From an uncultured Rhizobium sp. (GTDB taxonomy: Bacteria; Pseudomonadota; Alphaproteobacteria; Rhizobiales; Rhizobiaceae): a DNA stretch of 64,000 bases. Below, piece after piece: positions 14,051-22,953 of the stretch; positions within the stretch are counted from its first letter, which is position 1; every line of letters begins with the position of its first letter. The stretch covers positions 1 to 64,000 of the forward strand of contig CAMFHE010000005.1 in assembly GCA_945952045.1 (NCBI GenBank), given 5' to 3'. The position numbers were made by a program, and so were the translations under genes. The notes under the pieces were generated by a model, which saw only the letters and a list, made by a program, of their open reading frames with translations, was not told the DNA's origin and ran no database searches.

Positions 14051-14209
14051 GCTTTTCTCCATCTCCTGAGGCTTTCAGCCATTCCTGATGCGACCGCTTC
14101 GCGGCCTTGCAGACTGGCTCCTGCCGCGGCCGGCGAAACTGCCGACCGATCAAGGTTTAGCATGGATTTATAAAGGCATGACAGCGCTTTCGGCAACCGA
14201 AGGGTACAA

Positions 14210-15244
14210 TCAGGCCCAGCCCTGCAATTCCCGACGCAGCACGGTTTCGAGAACGGTCATGCCTTCCGGCGTATCGTTGAGACAGGGGATATGGGTGAAT
14301 TTTTCGCCGCCATTGTGCAGGAAGGATTCGCCCGCCTGTTCGGCGATTTCTTCCAGCGTTTCCAGGCAGTCGGAGACGAAGCCGGGGTTCATGATGGCGA
14401 TGCGCTTGGTGCCGTTCTTCGCCAGTTCCTCCACCGTCTTGTCGGTATAGGGTTGGAGCCATTCCTCCGGTCCGAAACGGGACTGGAAGGTGATCATGAA
14501 CTGCTCCTTGGACAGCCCCAGCCGCTCGCGCAGCAGGCGCGCCGTCTTCTGGCACTGGCAATAATAGGGATCACCCTTGTCGAAATAGCTCTTCGGGATA
14601 CCGTGGAACGAGGTGATCAGCAGGTCGGGCTTCCAGTCGAGGCTGGCGTAGTGCTTCTCCACCGATTGCGCCAGCGCCTCGATATAGGCGGGGTCGTCGT
14701 GATAGGGCGGAACGGTGCGCAGCGCCGGTTGCCAGCGCATCTTGAGCAACGTCTCGAAGGCCTTGTCGTTGACGGTCGCGGTGGTGGCGGCGGCATATTG
14801 CGGATAGAGCGGGAAGACGACGATTCGGTCGCAGCCGGCCGTCTTCAGCGCCTCGATGCGCGAGGCGATCGACGGTTGGCCGTAGCGCATGCCCCAGTCG
14901 ACGACGACGTTCGGCAGGTCGCTCAGCGCCTTGCTCATCAGTTCGGCCTGGGAGCGGGTGTAGGTGCGCAGGAAGCTTTCGTTCTTTTCCTTGTTCCAGA
15001 TCATCTCATAGGCCTTGCCGACCTTGCCGGGGCGGGTGTTGAGAACGATGCCGAACAGGATCGGATACCAGAAGAACCGCGACCATTCGATGACGCGCTT
15101 GTCGGTCAGGAATTCCTTCAGGTAACGACGCATCGAGGTGTAGTCGGTGCCATCCGGCGTGCCGAGATTGACGAGGAGGACGCCGACCTTGCCGAAACGG
15201 ACGGGCGGGTGGCTGGCGGGCAGGTCGGAAACAACAGCGTTCAT
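14210..15244 (-). CDS. hemH: Ferrochelatase
   Basis: Inserts Fe2+ into protoporphyrin IX, the last step of heme synthesis, at the inner membrane. The 344 residues include the N-terminal VLLVNLGTPD motif, the conserved SFHGIPKSYFDKGDPY segment carrying the catalytic His, and the C-terminal FVSDCLETLEEI segment with the acidic iron-path residues. The ATG at 15244 is chosen; the frame extends six codons to a TTG. It is a single gene with its own spacer on both sides. Confidence 0.95.
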   Translation of the reverse strand: MNAVVSDLPASHPPVRFGKVGVLLVNLGTPDGTDYTSMRRYLKEFLTDKRVIEWSRFFWYPILFGIVLNTRPGKVGKAYEMIWNKEKNESFLRTYTRSQAELMSKALSDLPNVVVDWGMRYGQPSIASRIEALKTAGCDRIVVFPLYPQYAAATTATVNDKAFETLLKMRWQPALRTVPPYHDDPAYIEALAQSVEKHYASLDWKPDLLITSFHGIPKSYFDKGDPYYCQCQKTARLLRERLGLSKEQFMITFQSRFGPEEWLQPYTDKTVEELAKNGTKRIAIMNPGFVSDCLETLEEIAEQAGESFLHNGGEKFTHIPCLNDTPEGMTVLETVLRRELQGWA

Positions 15245-15337
15245 CAGTCTCTCTTTGCACAATCGGTCTTGTCGCCGCAGTATCTAGGGCGGCGTTCAGG
15301 GCCTTGCATTGCTTTTAATCAAGTTTGCATCGCTTCT

Positions 15338-15374
15338 AAAAACAAAAACCGGTCCGGGGAAGCCCGAACCGGTT
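15338..15374 (-). terminator. Rho-independent terminator of the 5'-nucleotidase gene
   Basis: On the minus strand a hairpin with ACCGGTTCGGG and CCCGGACCGGT arms (one mismatch, 4-base loop) is followed by TTTTTGTTTTT. It lies 78 bp after the nucleotidase stop and before hemH. Confidence 0.8.
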
Positions 15375-15451
15375 CATCGAGGCGAGACAAATCGTCTACG
15401 GGGCCGGCGCATGATCGGATCAGGCCGGCCGCCGTTTTCGGTTGCCGATGG

Positions 15452-17371
15452 TTACTTGGCCGGAATCTCCAGCGATTCGCCGACGGCAAGCTTCTTCGGG
15501 TTCGGCTTGCCGTTGGCCGACGAGATCGTCTTCCAGGCGTCGCCATGGCCGTAGAATTTTACCGCCAGATCCCAGAGCGTATCGCCCTTGGCGACGACAT
15601 GCTTGGTGGGGGCGGTCGCGGCCTCCGCGACCGGCTTTTCGGCCACGGCCGTGTCGGCGGACTTGGTTTCCGTCGCTGTCGCCGCCGGCGTTTGCGCAGG
15701 CTTGGCCTCGGTGGTCGTCTCTGCCGGCTTGGCTTCATCGGCCGCAGGCGTTGCCGCCGCTGCGGTCTCGACAGCCTTCACGCGCCCGTCGGTATAGGGC
15801 TTGTAGGGATTGTGGGCGGTGAGATAGTCGGCGACCGTGGTTTCGAGGCTCGGGCCAAAGTCGTAGGGGTTGATGGCCTTCTTGGCGAAGACGTCATAAC
15901 CGTCGCCGCCGCGGCGGGTATAGTCGTTGGCGACCACGCCATAGGTCTTGTTCGGATCGAGCGCCACGAAGGCGTCGCCGTCCTTGACCTCGGCCGAAAC
16001 GATGCGGCTGCCGGCGGGCTTCGACTTGTCGAAGGTATATTTCAGGCCGGCGACCTGGGTGAAGCGGCCGGCGCCTTCCTCGATCTGGCTGGCGCCGTTT
16101 TCAAGGGCGGCGAGAACGTCCGAACCCTTGAGCTGGAAGGTGGCGAGCGTGTTCTGGAAGGGCAAAACGGTCAGCACATCGCCCATGCTGACATCGCCTG
16201 AGTTGATCGAAGAGCGCAGGCCGCCGCCATTGGCGAAGGCGATCTGGATGCCCTGGCCCTTGACGCGGTCGAGCATGGCGTCGGCAACGAGATTGCCCAT
16301 CGAGCATTCGGTGACGCGGCAGACCTCGCGGGCGCCTTCGATCGGGTCGCTGGACTTGCCGACGATCTTCTTCTTCAACTCCTCGATCGGCGCGCCCATT
16401 TCCTTGAAGTGGGCGGCGGTCGCCTCATCCGGCTTGAAAGCCGAATCGACGAGGATCGGATCGCCCTTGGCTTCCTTCACGACGCCGTTATCGTCGAAGG
16501 TGACGACGAGATCGCCGAGATACTTGCCATAGGAGCGGGCGGTGACGACCGGCACCTTGTAGCCGCCGGGATTGTCGACCATGGTCGGATAGGGACCCTC
16601 GGCCTTCGGGTCGGTGTTGGAGAGCAGCGTGTGCGAATGGGCGCCGACGACGACATCGACATCCGGGATCTTGGCGATCGCCTCGACATCGCGGACATAG
16701 CCGACATGGGTCAGCGCCACGATCTTGTTGACGCCTTCCTTCTTCAGTTCCTCGACGGCGGCCTTGATGGCGGAAACATCGTCGGAAATCATCACGAGCG
16801 GGCCGGGGGAGGAGGTTTCTTCGGTGTCGTTGGCGACGGCGCTGACAATGCCGATCTTCTGGCCGCCGACATCGAGAACGGTATAGGGCTTGATGCGGTC
16901 TTTCAGCTTGGAGCTGTCGCCGGTCAGCACGTTGGCGCTCAGCACCGGCAGTTTCACCTTGTCGAGGAAGCCGACGAAACCGTCTTCGCCGTCGTCGAAT
17001 TCATGGTTGCCGACCGCCATGGCGTCGAAGCCGATGGCATTGACGAAATCGGCTTCGGCCGCACCCTTGAAGGTGGTGTAGAACAGCGAGCCCTGGAAAT
17101 TGTCGCCACCGTTCAGCACCAGCACGTTCTTGCCGGAAAGGGCTGCGCGGCGCTGGTCGATGGCGGTTTTCAGACGGGCGGCGCCGCCGAAGCATTCGTT
17201 CTTGCTTTCTTCCTCGGCCGAGCAGGTCGCATCATATTTGTTGATCGCTTCGATGCGGGAATGAAAATCGTTGATGTGAAGAATGTTGAGTTCGTAATCG
17301 GCAAAGGCGACACCGGAGGAAAGCGTCATCATCGACGCTGTCAGGAGTGCGAATGCAAAGGGCTTGGTCAT
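15452..17371 (-). CDS. Periplasmic 5'-nucleotidase/cyclic phosphodiesterase with C-terminal LysM domain
   Basis: A 639-residue exported metallophosphoesterase. After the signal peptide (1-24) come the dimetal motifs DFH (Asp35, His37), GGDN (Asp90), GNHE (Asn122, His123) and GAHSH. A 5'-nucleotidase C-terminal substrate domain lies at about 330-510 and includes the NDY(T)RRGGDGY loop. A Pro/Ala/Glu/Thr-rich linker (about 535-590) leads to a LysM domain (about 592-639, starting HVVAKGDTLWDLA). The catalytic part should dephosphorylate nucleotides in the periplasm, and LysM should hold the enzyme on peptidoglycan. Exact substrate range is not visible. Confidence 0.9.
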   Translation of the reverse strand: MTKPFAFALLTASMMTLSSGVAFADYELNILHINDFHSRIEAINKYDATCSAEEESKNECFGGAARLKTAIDQRRAALSGKNVLVLNGGDNFQGSLFYTTFKGAAEADFVNAIGFDAMAVGNHEFDDGEDGFVGFLDKVKLPVLSANVLTGDSSKLKDRIKPYTVLDVGGQKIGIVSAVANDTEETSSPGPLVMISDDVSAIKAAVEELKKEGVNKIVALTHVGYVRDVEAIAKIPDVDVVVGAHSHTLLSNTDPKAEGPYPTMVDNPGGYKVPVVTARSYGKYLGDLVVTFDDNGVVKEAKGDPILVDSAFKPDEATAAHFKEMGAPIEELKKKIVGKSSDPIEGAREVCRVTECSMGNLVADAMLDRVKGQGIQIAFANGGGLRSSINSGDVSMGDVLTVLPFQNTLATFQLKGSDVLAALENGASQIEEGAGRFTQVAGLKYTFDKSKPAGSRIVSAEVKDGDAFVALDPNKTYGVVANDYTRRGGDGYDVFAKKAINPYDFGPSLETTVADYLTAHNPYKPYTDGRVKAVETAAAATPAADEAKPAETTTEAKPAQTPAATATETKSADTAVAEKPVAEAATAPTKHVVAKGDTLWDLAVKFYGHGDAWKTISSANGKPNPKKLAVGESLEIPAK

Positions 17372-17544
17372 AGGCGATGTTCTCCGCTGTTGTCCGGGAG
17401 GCCGTTTGTTGCCGGTCTCCCTCCGGGCTTATCCTACGGTCACTTCGTGACACTGTTCCCGGCGCGGATGTTTCCATCAACCCGTGCCGACTTCAAGCGA
17501 AAAGCTGCGTTGCCACCTCAACTATCGCTATAGGGTAAACACGC

Positions 17545-17569
17545 AAAAAGGCTCCCCGGAGGGAGCCTT
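17545..17569 (-). terminator. Rho-independent terminator of omp10-like gene
   Basis: AAGGCTCCC and GGGAGCCTT arms around a 4-base loop. On the minus strand the hairpin is followed by a T-run, 30 bp after the lipoprotein stop. Confidence 0.85.
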
Positions 17570-17598
17570 CGAAAGTCTTGGATACGGCTGAACAGGTC

Positions 17599-17979
17599 TC
17601 AGGCGCGGCGCGTCAGCGTAAACTGGGTGCCGGATTCGGCGGTGCAGTTCAGGCGGCTGGGGTCGGCCAGCTTGCAGTTGACCCGCGAATTGGTCTTCTT
17701 GAGATTGGAATAGAGGTTGATCTCGACGATGCCGTTCGGCTGGGCCGTATAGGAGCCGGAGGCGAGCACGGCGTTGGAACCATCCGTGGTGCGGGTGTCG
17801 AAGCGGCCGGCATTGAAGGTGGAGATCAGGCCGTTGGGATCCGACCAGCTGCCGTCAACGGTGTTGACCGCTGCCTGCGGCTGCGAGATCGGCGGCAGGG
17901 GGCGCGGCTCGGGTGAGGACTGGCAGGCCGTCAAAAGGGCCGCGGCGGCAAGGAAGGTCAGGGATTTCTTGAAGGTCAT
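17599..17979 (-). CDS. omp10: Omp10-like outer membrane lipoprotein (AprI/Inh inhibitor fold)
   Basis: A 126-residue lipoprotein: residues 1-18 are a lipoprotein signal with lipobox LTAC and acyl-acceptor Cys19. The mature part shares the Brucella Omp10 pattern as I recall it: SW-DPNG-I-STFN, F-TRTTD, VEIN, a Cys in VNCKL, LNCT, and a final FTLTRR. This family has the AprI/Inh beta-barrel fold of metalloprotease inhibitors. Its two mature Cys after the acylated one could form a disulphide. The start at 17979 is fixed by the lipobox and a GGGAGAG site. Inhibitor activity is not established for this branch. Confidence 0.85.
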   Translation of the reverse strand: MTFKKSLTFLAAAALLTACQSSPEPRPLPPISQPQAAVNTVDGSWSDPNGLISTFNAGRFDTRTTDGSNAVLASGSYTAQPNGIVEINLYSNLKKTNSRVNCKLADPSRLNCTAESGTQFTLTRRA

Positions 17980-18073
17980 GGTCTCTCCCGCTGGTGGTCC
18001 GGCGCACAAGCTCTTGTTTCGACGCATGTCCCGCAACCGCTCTTGCATGACATGCTCCAGGTCATTGTCTCAT

Positions 18074-18119
18074 CGCATGTTCGGAAGGAAGCCCGGCACG
18101 CGCTTTTCCTTGAAATGCT
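18074..18119 (+). repeat. Dispersed intergenic repeat, copy C
   Basis: A 46-base element starting CGCATGTTCGGAAGGA and ending TTTTCCTTGAAATGCT. It aligns without gaps to copy A at 28840-28885 and, reversed, to copy B at 34311-34355. It lies in the 338-bp spacer between omp10 and hss, where I see no gene. Confidence 0.6.
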
Positions 18120-18271
18120 TTTGTAAAACCATGCCGCGAAGCCCCGGTCATGGCAAGAACCATAGCCGGCATTGGATCACTCTTTTGGCGACCGTTGCGA
18201 AAATGCCCGCAACCAGGGTCGCGGGCATCGGGTAAGGCGCAAGGGAATTCAGGTCCCGCTTGTCGTGTTAC

Positions 18272-18317
18272 CGTTTGTCTTTCGGGAAAACCGGGTTCCA
18301 CTTTTCCCTGACAAACT
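18272..18317. repeat. RIME/REP-like palindrome at the hss 3' end
   Basis: Two nested perfect arm pairs: GTTTGTC (18273-18279) with GACAAAC (18310-18316), and GGGAAAA (18284-18290) with TTTTCCC (18302-18308). The loop is CCGGGTTCCAC. It abuts the hss stop codon, so hss mRNA ends in this hairpin. The sequence type is common between rhizobial genes. Confidence 0.65.
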
Positions 18318-19769
18318 TTAGCGCACCAGGATGTTGCGGAACTGCCAGGGATCGCTCTCGTCGATATCCTCGGCAAACAGACCCGGACGGCCGGCCAGCG
18401 GCGTCCAGTCGGTGTAATGGCCTTCGACCGGGCCGAGATAGGGCATCTGCACTTCGAGGCAGCGCTTGTAGTCCATCTCGTCGGCCTCGACGATGCCGGC
18501 CTTGGGGTTTTCCAGCGCCCAGACCATGCCGGCGAGAACCGCCGAGGTCACCTGCAGGCCGGTGGCGTTCTGGTAGGGGGCGATGTCGCGGGTCTCTTCG
18601 ACCGAGAGGCGCGAACCGTACCAGTAGGCGTTCTTGTCGTGGCCGTAGAGCAGCACGCCGAGTTCGTCGATGCCATCGACCAGCTCGTTCTCGTCGAGAA
18701 CGTGCAGGACCGGCTGCGCATGGCCGCCATTGCCGAACATTTCATGCAGCGACAGAACCGCGTCATTGGCCGGATGATAGGCGTAATGGCAGGTCGGGCG
18801 ATAGGAAACGTCGCCGTCCTTGTCATGGGCGGTGAAGTAGTCGGCGATCGAGATCGACTCGTTGTGGGTGACGAGGAAGCCGTATTGCGGGCCGGGCGTC
18901 GGGCACCAGCTGCGAACGCGGGTGTTGGCGCCCGGCTGTTCGAGGTAGATGGCGGCCTGGCAGCCCTTCTTGTGCTTCTTGCCGTTCTTCGGCATCCAGT
19001 TTTCGTGCGTGCCCCAGCCAAGCTCGGAAGGCTGCAATCCTTCGGAGATGAAGCCTTCGACCGACCAGGTGTTCCAGAAGGTGTTGAACGGCTTCGGGTT
19101 CTTGGCGCGCTGGGTGTCGCGCTCGGCAATGTGGATGCCCTTGACGCCGGTCTTCTTCATCAGCTTGGCCCAGCCGGCGCGATCATCGGCGGCCGGCTCG
19201 TCGAACTTGATGCCGAGTTCGGTGGCGACATCGACCAGCGCGTGCTTCACGAACCAGGAGACCATGCCGGGATTTGCGCCGCAGCAGGAAACGGCGGTGG
19301 TGCCGCCCGGGTTCTTGCGCTTTTCGGCGCGCATGGTTTCACGCAGCGCATAATTGGTGCGGTCGGCATTCTTCATCGTGTCGTCGAAATAGAAGCCGAG
19401 CCACGGCTCGACGACGGTGTCGATGTAGAGCACGTCGAGCTTGCGGCAGAACTTGACCAGATCGACCGAGCCGGTATCGACGGAGAGGTTGACGCAGAAG
19501 CCCTGGCCTTCGCCTTCGGTCAACAGGGGCTTCAAGAGATCCTTGTAGTTCTCCTTGGTCACATGCGCCTTCACATGACGCACGCCGTGACGCTCGTAGA
19601 TTTCGGTATCGGCGGCGTCTTCGCGCGGCTCGATGACGATCAACCGGCTCCGGTCGTATTTGAAGTGGCGCTCGATCAGCGGCAGGGCGCCGCGGCCGAT
19701 CGACCCGAAACCGATCATGACGATCGGGCCGGTGATTTCGCCATACACCGGATAGGTTTTTTCAGTCAT
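18318..19769 (-). CDS. hss: Homospermidine synthase
   Basis: NAD-dependent enzyme making sym-homospermidine from putrescine (two molecules, or putrescine plus spermidine), the typical rhizobial polyamine. The 483 residues have a Rossmann start (IVMIGFGSIGRGALP), the saccharopine dehydrogenase-like core with CCGANPGMVSWFVKHAL, and the conserved YIDTVVEPW segment. The ATG at 19769 follows GGAG with a six-base gap; the frame extends 20 more codons. No ornithine decarboxylase gene is beside it. A palindromic repeat sits directly at its 3' end. Confidence 0.95.
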   Translation of the reverse strand: MTEKTYPVYGEITGPIVMIGFGSIGRGALPLIERHFKYDRSRLIVIEPREDAADTEIYERHGVRHVKAHVTKENYKDLLKPLLTEGEGQGFCVNLSVDTGSVDLVKFCRKLDVLYIDTVVEPWLGFYFDDTMKNADRTNYALRETMRAEKRKNPGGTTAVSCCGANPGMVSWFVKHALVDVATELGIKFDEPAADDRAGWAKLMKKTGVKGIHIAERDTQRAKNPKPFNTFWNTWSVEGFISEGLQPSELGWGTHENWMPKNGKKHKKGCQAAIYLEQPGANTRVRSWCPTPGPQYGFLVTHNESISIADYFTAHDKDGDVSYRPTCHYAYHPANDAVLSLHEMFGNGGHAQPVLHVLDENELVDGIDELGVLLYGHDKNAYWYGSRLSVEETRDIAPYQNATGLQVTSAVLAGMVWALENPKAGIVEADEMDYKRCLEVQMPYLGPVEGHYTDWTPLAGRPGLFAEDIDESDPWQFRNILVR

Positions 19770-19910
19770 CTTTTTCTCCATGAGAGGGCGGGCATCTGCC
19801 GCCGGAAGGGAAAGGTCAGGCCGCCGCACCCGTTTTGCCGGGTTCGAGCGGCTCTACAGCATAAAATCCCGTCACAATAAAGACCCGATGACAGGCCGGG
19901 CGGAAAACGC

Positions 19911-20819
19911 TTACGCGTCGCTTTTCTCCTGCGCCGCCTGACGCAGATAGGTGGTCAATCCGTCACGCTTTGCAACCATGGCCTTGTAAGCCAGCTGGTC
20001 GGGCTCGAGCCCGTCAAGGCGGTCGGCCAAGGCAAGAGCCAGCGTCGCGCCGTCGGCATGACGCAGCAGCGCGGCGATGGGGTCGATATAGATGCGGATG
20101 GTGAAGACGATATCGTCTGACACGGGCAGGCGGCGCAGGGTCTGGCGTTCGACGCGGACGATATGGCTGGCGGCGTCAAAGGGCGCACGACCGTGGGCGG
20201 CGCTGATTTCGGGCGGCCAGAACAGGTCGCCGCGCGGATAGATCGACCAGTTGAAACGCTCCGCCGGAAGGTCCGGCTGCAGATTGTCGAAGATGCGATT
20301 GATGAGGCCGGCATTGCGGGTGCCGGCCTGGAAACCGGGCACCGGCGCATGGACTTCCTCCATCGGGCGTCCGAATTTTTCCGGCAGCGACCAGGCGGAT
20401 GGAAAGGCGACGTAAGCTGCGACGATATGCCAGCCGGTGTCTCGCCGGCGCAAGAGCACGACATCGTCCTGCACCAGCGAGCCGGCGGTCTCCAGCGGCG
20501 GCACGCCGGGAGCGTCGAGGTCGATTTCGCGCCCGGCAAGCGCCAGCCGCCCCTCGGGCGTGCGGCGACAGAAATCGGGGTGGTCGTGCTGGAGATGCCC
20601 GGCGATCAGGTCGAGGCATTCCTGCTGGGCGGCTTCCGTTCCGGCTTCGGCGAGGAATACCTGCGACCGGGCGGTCGCGATCAGCCGTTCCTTCTCGTCG
20701 AGGTAGCGGCCGAGATCGGCATCCGGCTCCAGCCAGGTCTCGGGCGTGATCGAGCGAAGGCCGATGGAAAACGGCTTGGGCGACGTGTGGTAGGGCGTGT
20801 GGACGAGGCGATGGGTCAT
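19911..20819 (-). CDS. Heme-dependent oxidative N-demethylase family protein (DUF3445)
   Basis: A 302-residue member of the HDOD/DUF3445 family, whose studied members bind heme through a PAS-like fold and oxidatively demethylate secondary amines, releasing formaldehyde. Visible conserved parts are LLRRRDTGWHIVAAYVAFPSAW in two pieces, KFGRPMEEVHAPVPG, NRIFDNLQ, RFNWSIYPRGDLFWP and RVERQTLRRLP, the family's strongest blocks. No partner flavin or Fe-S subunit gene is nearby. It is last in a run pabB-pabC-YciI-DUF3445, 5 bp after the YciI gene, so likely co-transcribed. The substrate here is unknown. Confidence 0.85.
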   Translation of the reverse strand: MTHRLVHTPYHTSPKPFSIGLRSITPETWLEPDADLGRYLDEKERLIATARSQVFLAEAGTEAAQQECLDLIAGHLQHDHPDFCRRTPEGRLALAGREIDLDAPGVPPLETAGSLVQDDVVLLRRRDTGWHIVAAYVAFPSAWSLPEKFGRPMEEVHAPVPGFQAGTRNAGLINRIFDNLQPDLPAERFNWSIYPRGDLFWPPEISAAHGRAPFDAASHIVRVERQTLRRLPVSDDIVFTIRIYIDPIAALLRHADGATLALALADRLDGLEPDQLAYKAMVAKRDGLTTYLRQAAQEKSDA

Positions 20820-20824
20820 GAAGA

Positions 20825-21112
20825 TCAGGATTTCAAGGCGTCGAGGCCGCCGCCGGCAACCCGCGTCACGGCGACCTCGGTCACCTCATAGGCGCACACG
20901 CCATGCAGCGTGAAGGGATCGGCGGCGACATAGGCGTCGATTTCCACGCGCGTGCCGCGAGCGAGAACCACGCCGCCGGTGCGCGGCACCTTGCGGCCGG
21001 AGGCGAGGAACAGGCCTTTGTCATACCCCGCCTGCACCCAGTCGATATGCGGCTGCATGTATTTGTCGGCTTCTTCGGTGCCCTTGAGATAGGTCAGCGA
21101 CAGGATGAACAT
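20825..21112 (-). CDS. YciI-like protein
   Basis: A 95-residue single-domain YciI protein (dimeric alpha/beta ferredoxin-like fold). The segment with HIDWVQAGYDKGLFLASGRKV carries the conserved His and Asp of the pocket (in two blocks: HIDWV and GLFLASG). Most members have no assigned reaction; a few act as small dehalogenase-like or hydrolase enzymes. It sits 7 bp after pabC and 5 bp before the DUF3445 gene. Confidence 0.88.
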   Translation of the reverse strand: MFILSLTYLKGTEEADKYMQPHIDWVQAGYDKGLFLASGRKVPRTGGVVLARGTRVEIDAYVAADPFTLHGVCAYEVTEVAVTRVAGGGLDALKS

Positions 21113-21119
21113 GGCGTCC

Positions 21120-21746
21120 TCAATCCGTGATCAGCTTGGCGCGGATCAGACCGCGCAGGGAATTGCCGACGAAAATCTTGCGGTTGCGCAGATCCTGCAA
21201 CCGCAGGCGCTGGCTGCGCGCCTTCTGCTGGCAGATCATGTCTGTGCGGAAGACGCCGGACAACAGGCCGGAATTGAGCGGCGGCGTCATCAGAGGTCCA
21301 CCGGTCTCCTCGACGAAGATGCTGGTGATCGTGCCTTCGCAGACATCGCCCAATTCGTTGAGCAGCAGAACCTCGTCGGCATCCTCCTTGGAATATTCGG
21401 CGCGCGCCGCTTCGTAGACGTCGCGTTTGGAGGTCTTGTGGCGCAACAGCGGGTCGGTGGAATCGATCCGCGTTTCGGCGACGCGCAGCGTCCAGACGGT
21501 GTCCTCGTCGAGCGGCGTGAACGGGGTCGAGGTGATGTCGATTTCGCCCTTCTGGGTCAGCGTCAGGCGCACGCGCAGGGGTTCTGCTGCGTCCTGAAGG
21601 TGCTCGTCCAGCTTCTTGCGGGCGGCGGCCGGCTGGCGGAAACGCAGCGCATCGGCCGAACGCGCCAGCCGCTTCATGTGCTGGTCGATCCGGAGCAGTC
21701 CCTGTCCGGGTTCGTAACGAAACGTCTCGATCAGCGTGAAATCCAT
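21120..21746 (-). CDS. pabC: Class IV aminotransferase, probable aminodeoxychorismate lyase
   Basis: A 208-residue PLP enzyme of fold type IV, the likely partner of PabB: it releases pyruvate from 4-amino-4-deoxychorismate to give 4-aminobenzoate for folate. The PLP lysine is Lys104 in LRHKTSKRDVY; Glu in LNELGDVCEGTITSIF is the conserved cofactor contact. At 208 residues it is shorter than the Escherichia coli enzyme, with a compact N-terminal domain. Its ATG lies inside the last codons of pabB (16-base overlap) behind AGGGG, so the two are translationally coupled. The frame upstream to 21782 lies within pabB and is not used. Confidence 0.87.
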   Translation of the reverse strand: MDFTLIETFRYEPGQGLLRIDQHMKRLARSADALRFRQPAAARKKLDEHLQDAAEPLRVRLTLTQKGEIDITSTPFTPLDEDTVWTLRVAETRIDSTDPLLRHKTSKRDVYEAARAEYSKEDADEVLLLNELGDVCEGTITSIFVEETGGPLMTPPLNSGLLSGVFRTDMICQQKARSQRLRLQDLRNRKIFVGNSLRGLIRAKLITD

Positions 21747-22900
21747 TGATCCCCTACCGCAAAACGGGCCTTCAACAGGCATTCCTCATATTCGGCATCG
21801 GCGCGCGAATCGAAAACGATGCCGCCGCCGACATTGAAGACTGCGTGACCGTTTGGAAAGAGCGAGATGGTCCGGATCGCCACCGAGAAACGCATCGGCC
21901 CCTCCGGCGAGACGAAACCGATCGCCCCGCAATAGGCGTCGCGAGGACCGTCTTCCAGCGCATGCAGGATGCTCATGGCGCTGATTTTCGGCGCACCGGT
22001 GATCGAGCCGCAGGGGAAGAGCGCGGAAAAAATGTCGCCCAGGGTCATGCCGGGCAAAAGCTTCGCCTGCACATGGCTGACCATCTGGTGGACGGTCGGA
22101 TAGGTCTCGATGTCGAAGAGTCTGGGCACGTCGAGGGTGCCGACCTCGGTGATGCGCGAGATGTCGTTGCGCAGCAGGTCGACGATCATGCGGTTTTCGG
22201 CCTGCGTCTTCTCGTCGGCCAGCATGGCGGCGACGATCTCCGCATCCTCTTCAGGCGTGGCGCCGCGCGGTGCCGTGCCCTTCATCGGATGCGTCTCGAT
22301 CCAGCCGTCCTCGTCGGTGCGGAAGAACAGTTCCGGCGAGCGCGACAGGATCTTCGGGCCGCCGAGATCGAGATAGGCGCCGTATTTCACCGGCTGACGA
22401 GCGATCAGCGACCAGAAGGCGGAAAGCGGATCGCCGCTCCAGCGCGCCGTGATCGGCATGGTCAGGTTCGCCTGGTAACAATCGCCCATGCGCAGATGCC
22501 GGTGCAGCCGTTCGAAACGGTTGCGATAGGTGTCGAAATCCCAAGCCGCACGCGGCTCGCTGAGGAGGGGTTCGTTTTCGATGCGCTGGCGCGGTTGCAG
22601 CAGCGGATGGCTTTCATCCGCCGGCGCGTCGAAGAGGCCGAAACAGAGAAGCGGCGTTTCACGATCCTCGATGGCGAAATTTTCGAGCTTGTCCTCGAAC
22701 AAATGCCCCGCCTCATAGGCCATGTAACCGGCGAGCCATTTGCCGGCTTTGCGCGCCGCTTCCAGCCGCTCGAGCGCGGGGAAAAAATCGGCGCGCTTGT
22801 GGACAGTGACAATCTCGACGGGATCGGAAAACAGCATGGCGGTGCCGGCCGGGTCGTCACGAAACAGGGCGAAGGGCGGGTGGTCGGCCATGGAATTCAT
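21731..22900 (-). CDS. pabB: Aminodeoxychorismate synthase component I
   Basis: Aminates chorismate to 4-amino-4-deoxychorismate for folate. The 389-residue chorismate-binding domain has GDCYQANLT, the covalent-intermediate Lys207 in PMKGT (anthranilate synthase has Ala there, which favours PabB over TrpE), the RNDISRI(T) segment, and the C-terminal GSITGAPK and GAIGF motifs. The N-terminal TrpE-like domain is short. The glutaminase subunit gene pabA is not in this neighbourhood. It overlaps pabC by 16 bases and starts the four-gene run ending in the DUF3445 gene. Confidence 0.92.
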   Translation of the reverse strand: MNSMADHPPFALFRDDPAGTAMLFSDPVEIVTVHKRADFFPALERLEAARKAGKWLAGYMAYEAGHLFEDKLENFAIEDRETPLLCFGLFDAPADESHPLLQPRQRIENEPLLSEPRAAWDFDTYRNRFERLHRHLRMGDCYQANLTMPITARWSGDPLSAFWSLIARQPVKYGAYLDLGGPKILSRSPELFFRTDEDGWIETHPMKGTAPRGATPEEDAEIVAAMLADEKTQAENRMIVDLLRNDISRITEVGTLDVPRLFDIETYPTVHQMVSHVQAKLLPGMTLGDIFSALFPCGSITGAPKISAMSILHALEDGPRDAYCGAIGFVSPEGPMRFSVAIRTISLFPNGHAVFNVGGGIVFDSRADAEYEECLLKARFAVGDQWISR

Positions 22901-22953
22901 CGGTCTTTCGGTTGATCGCCGCCCGCGATGCGGCGGGCGGCGCTATATTTGGT

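Noticed and set aside
14291-16201. 636-codon plus-strand frame over hemH and the nucleotidase gene
   Set aside because: Antisense shadow of two genes with clear motifs and signal peptide.
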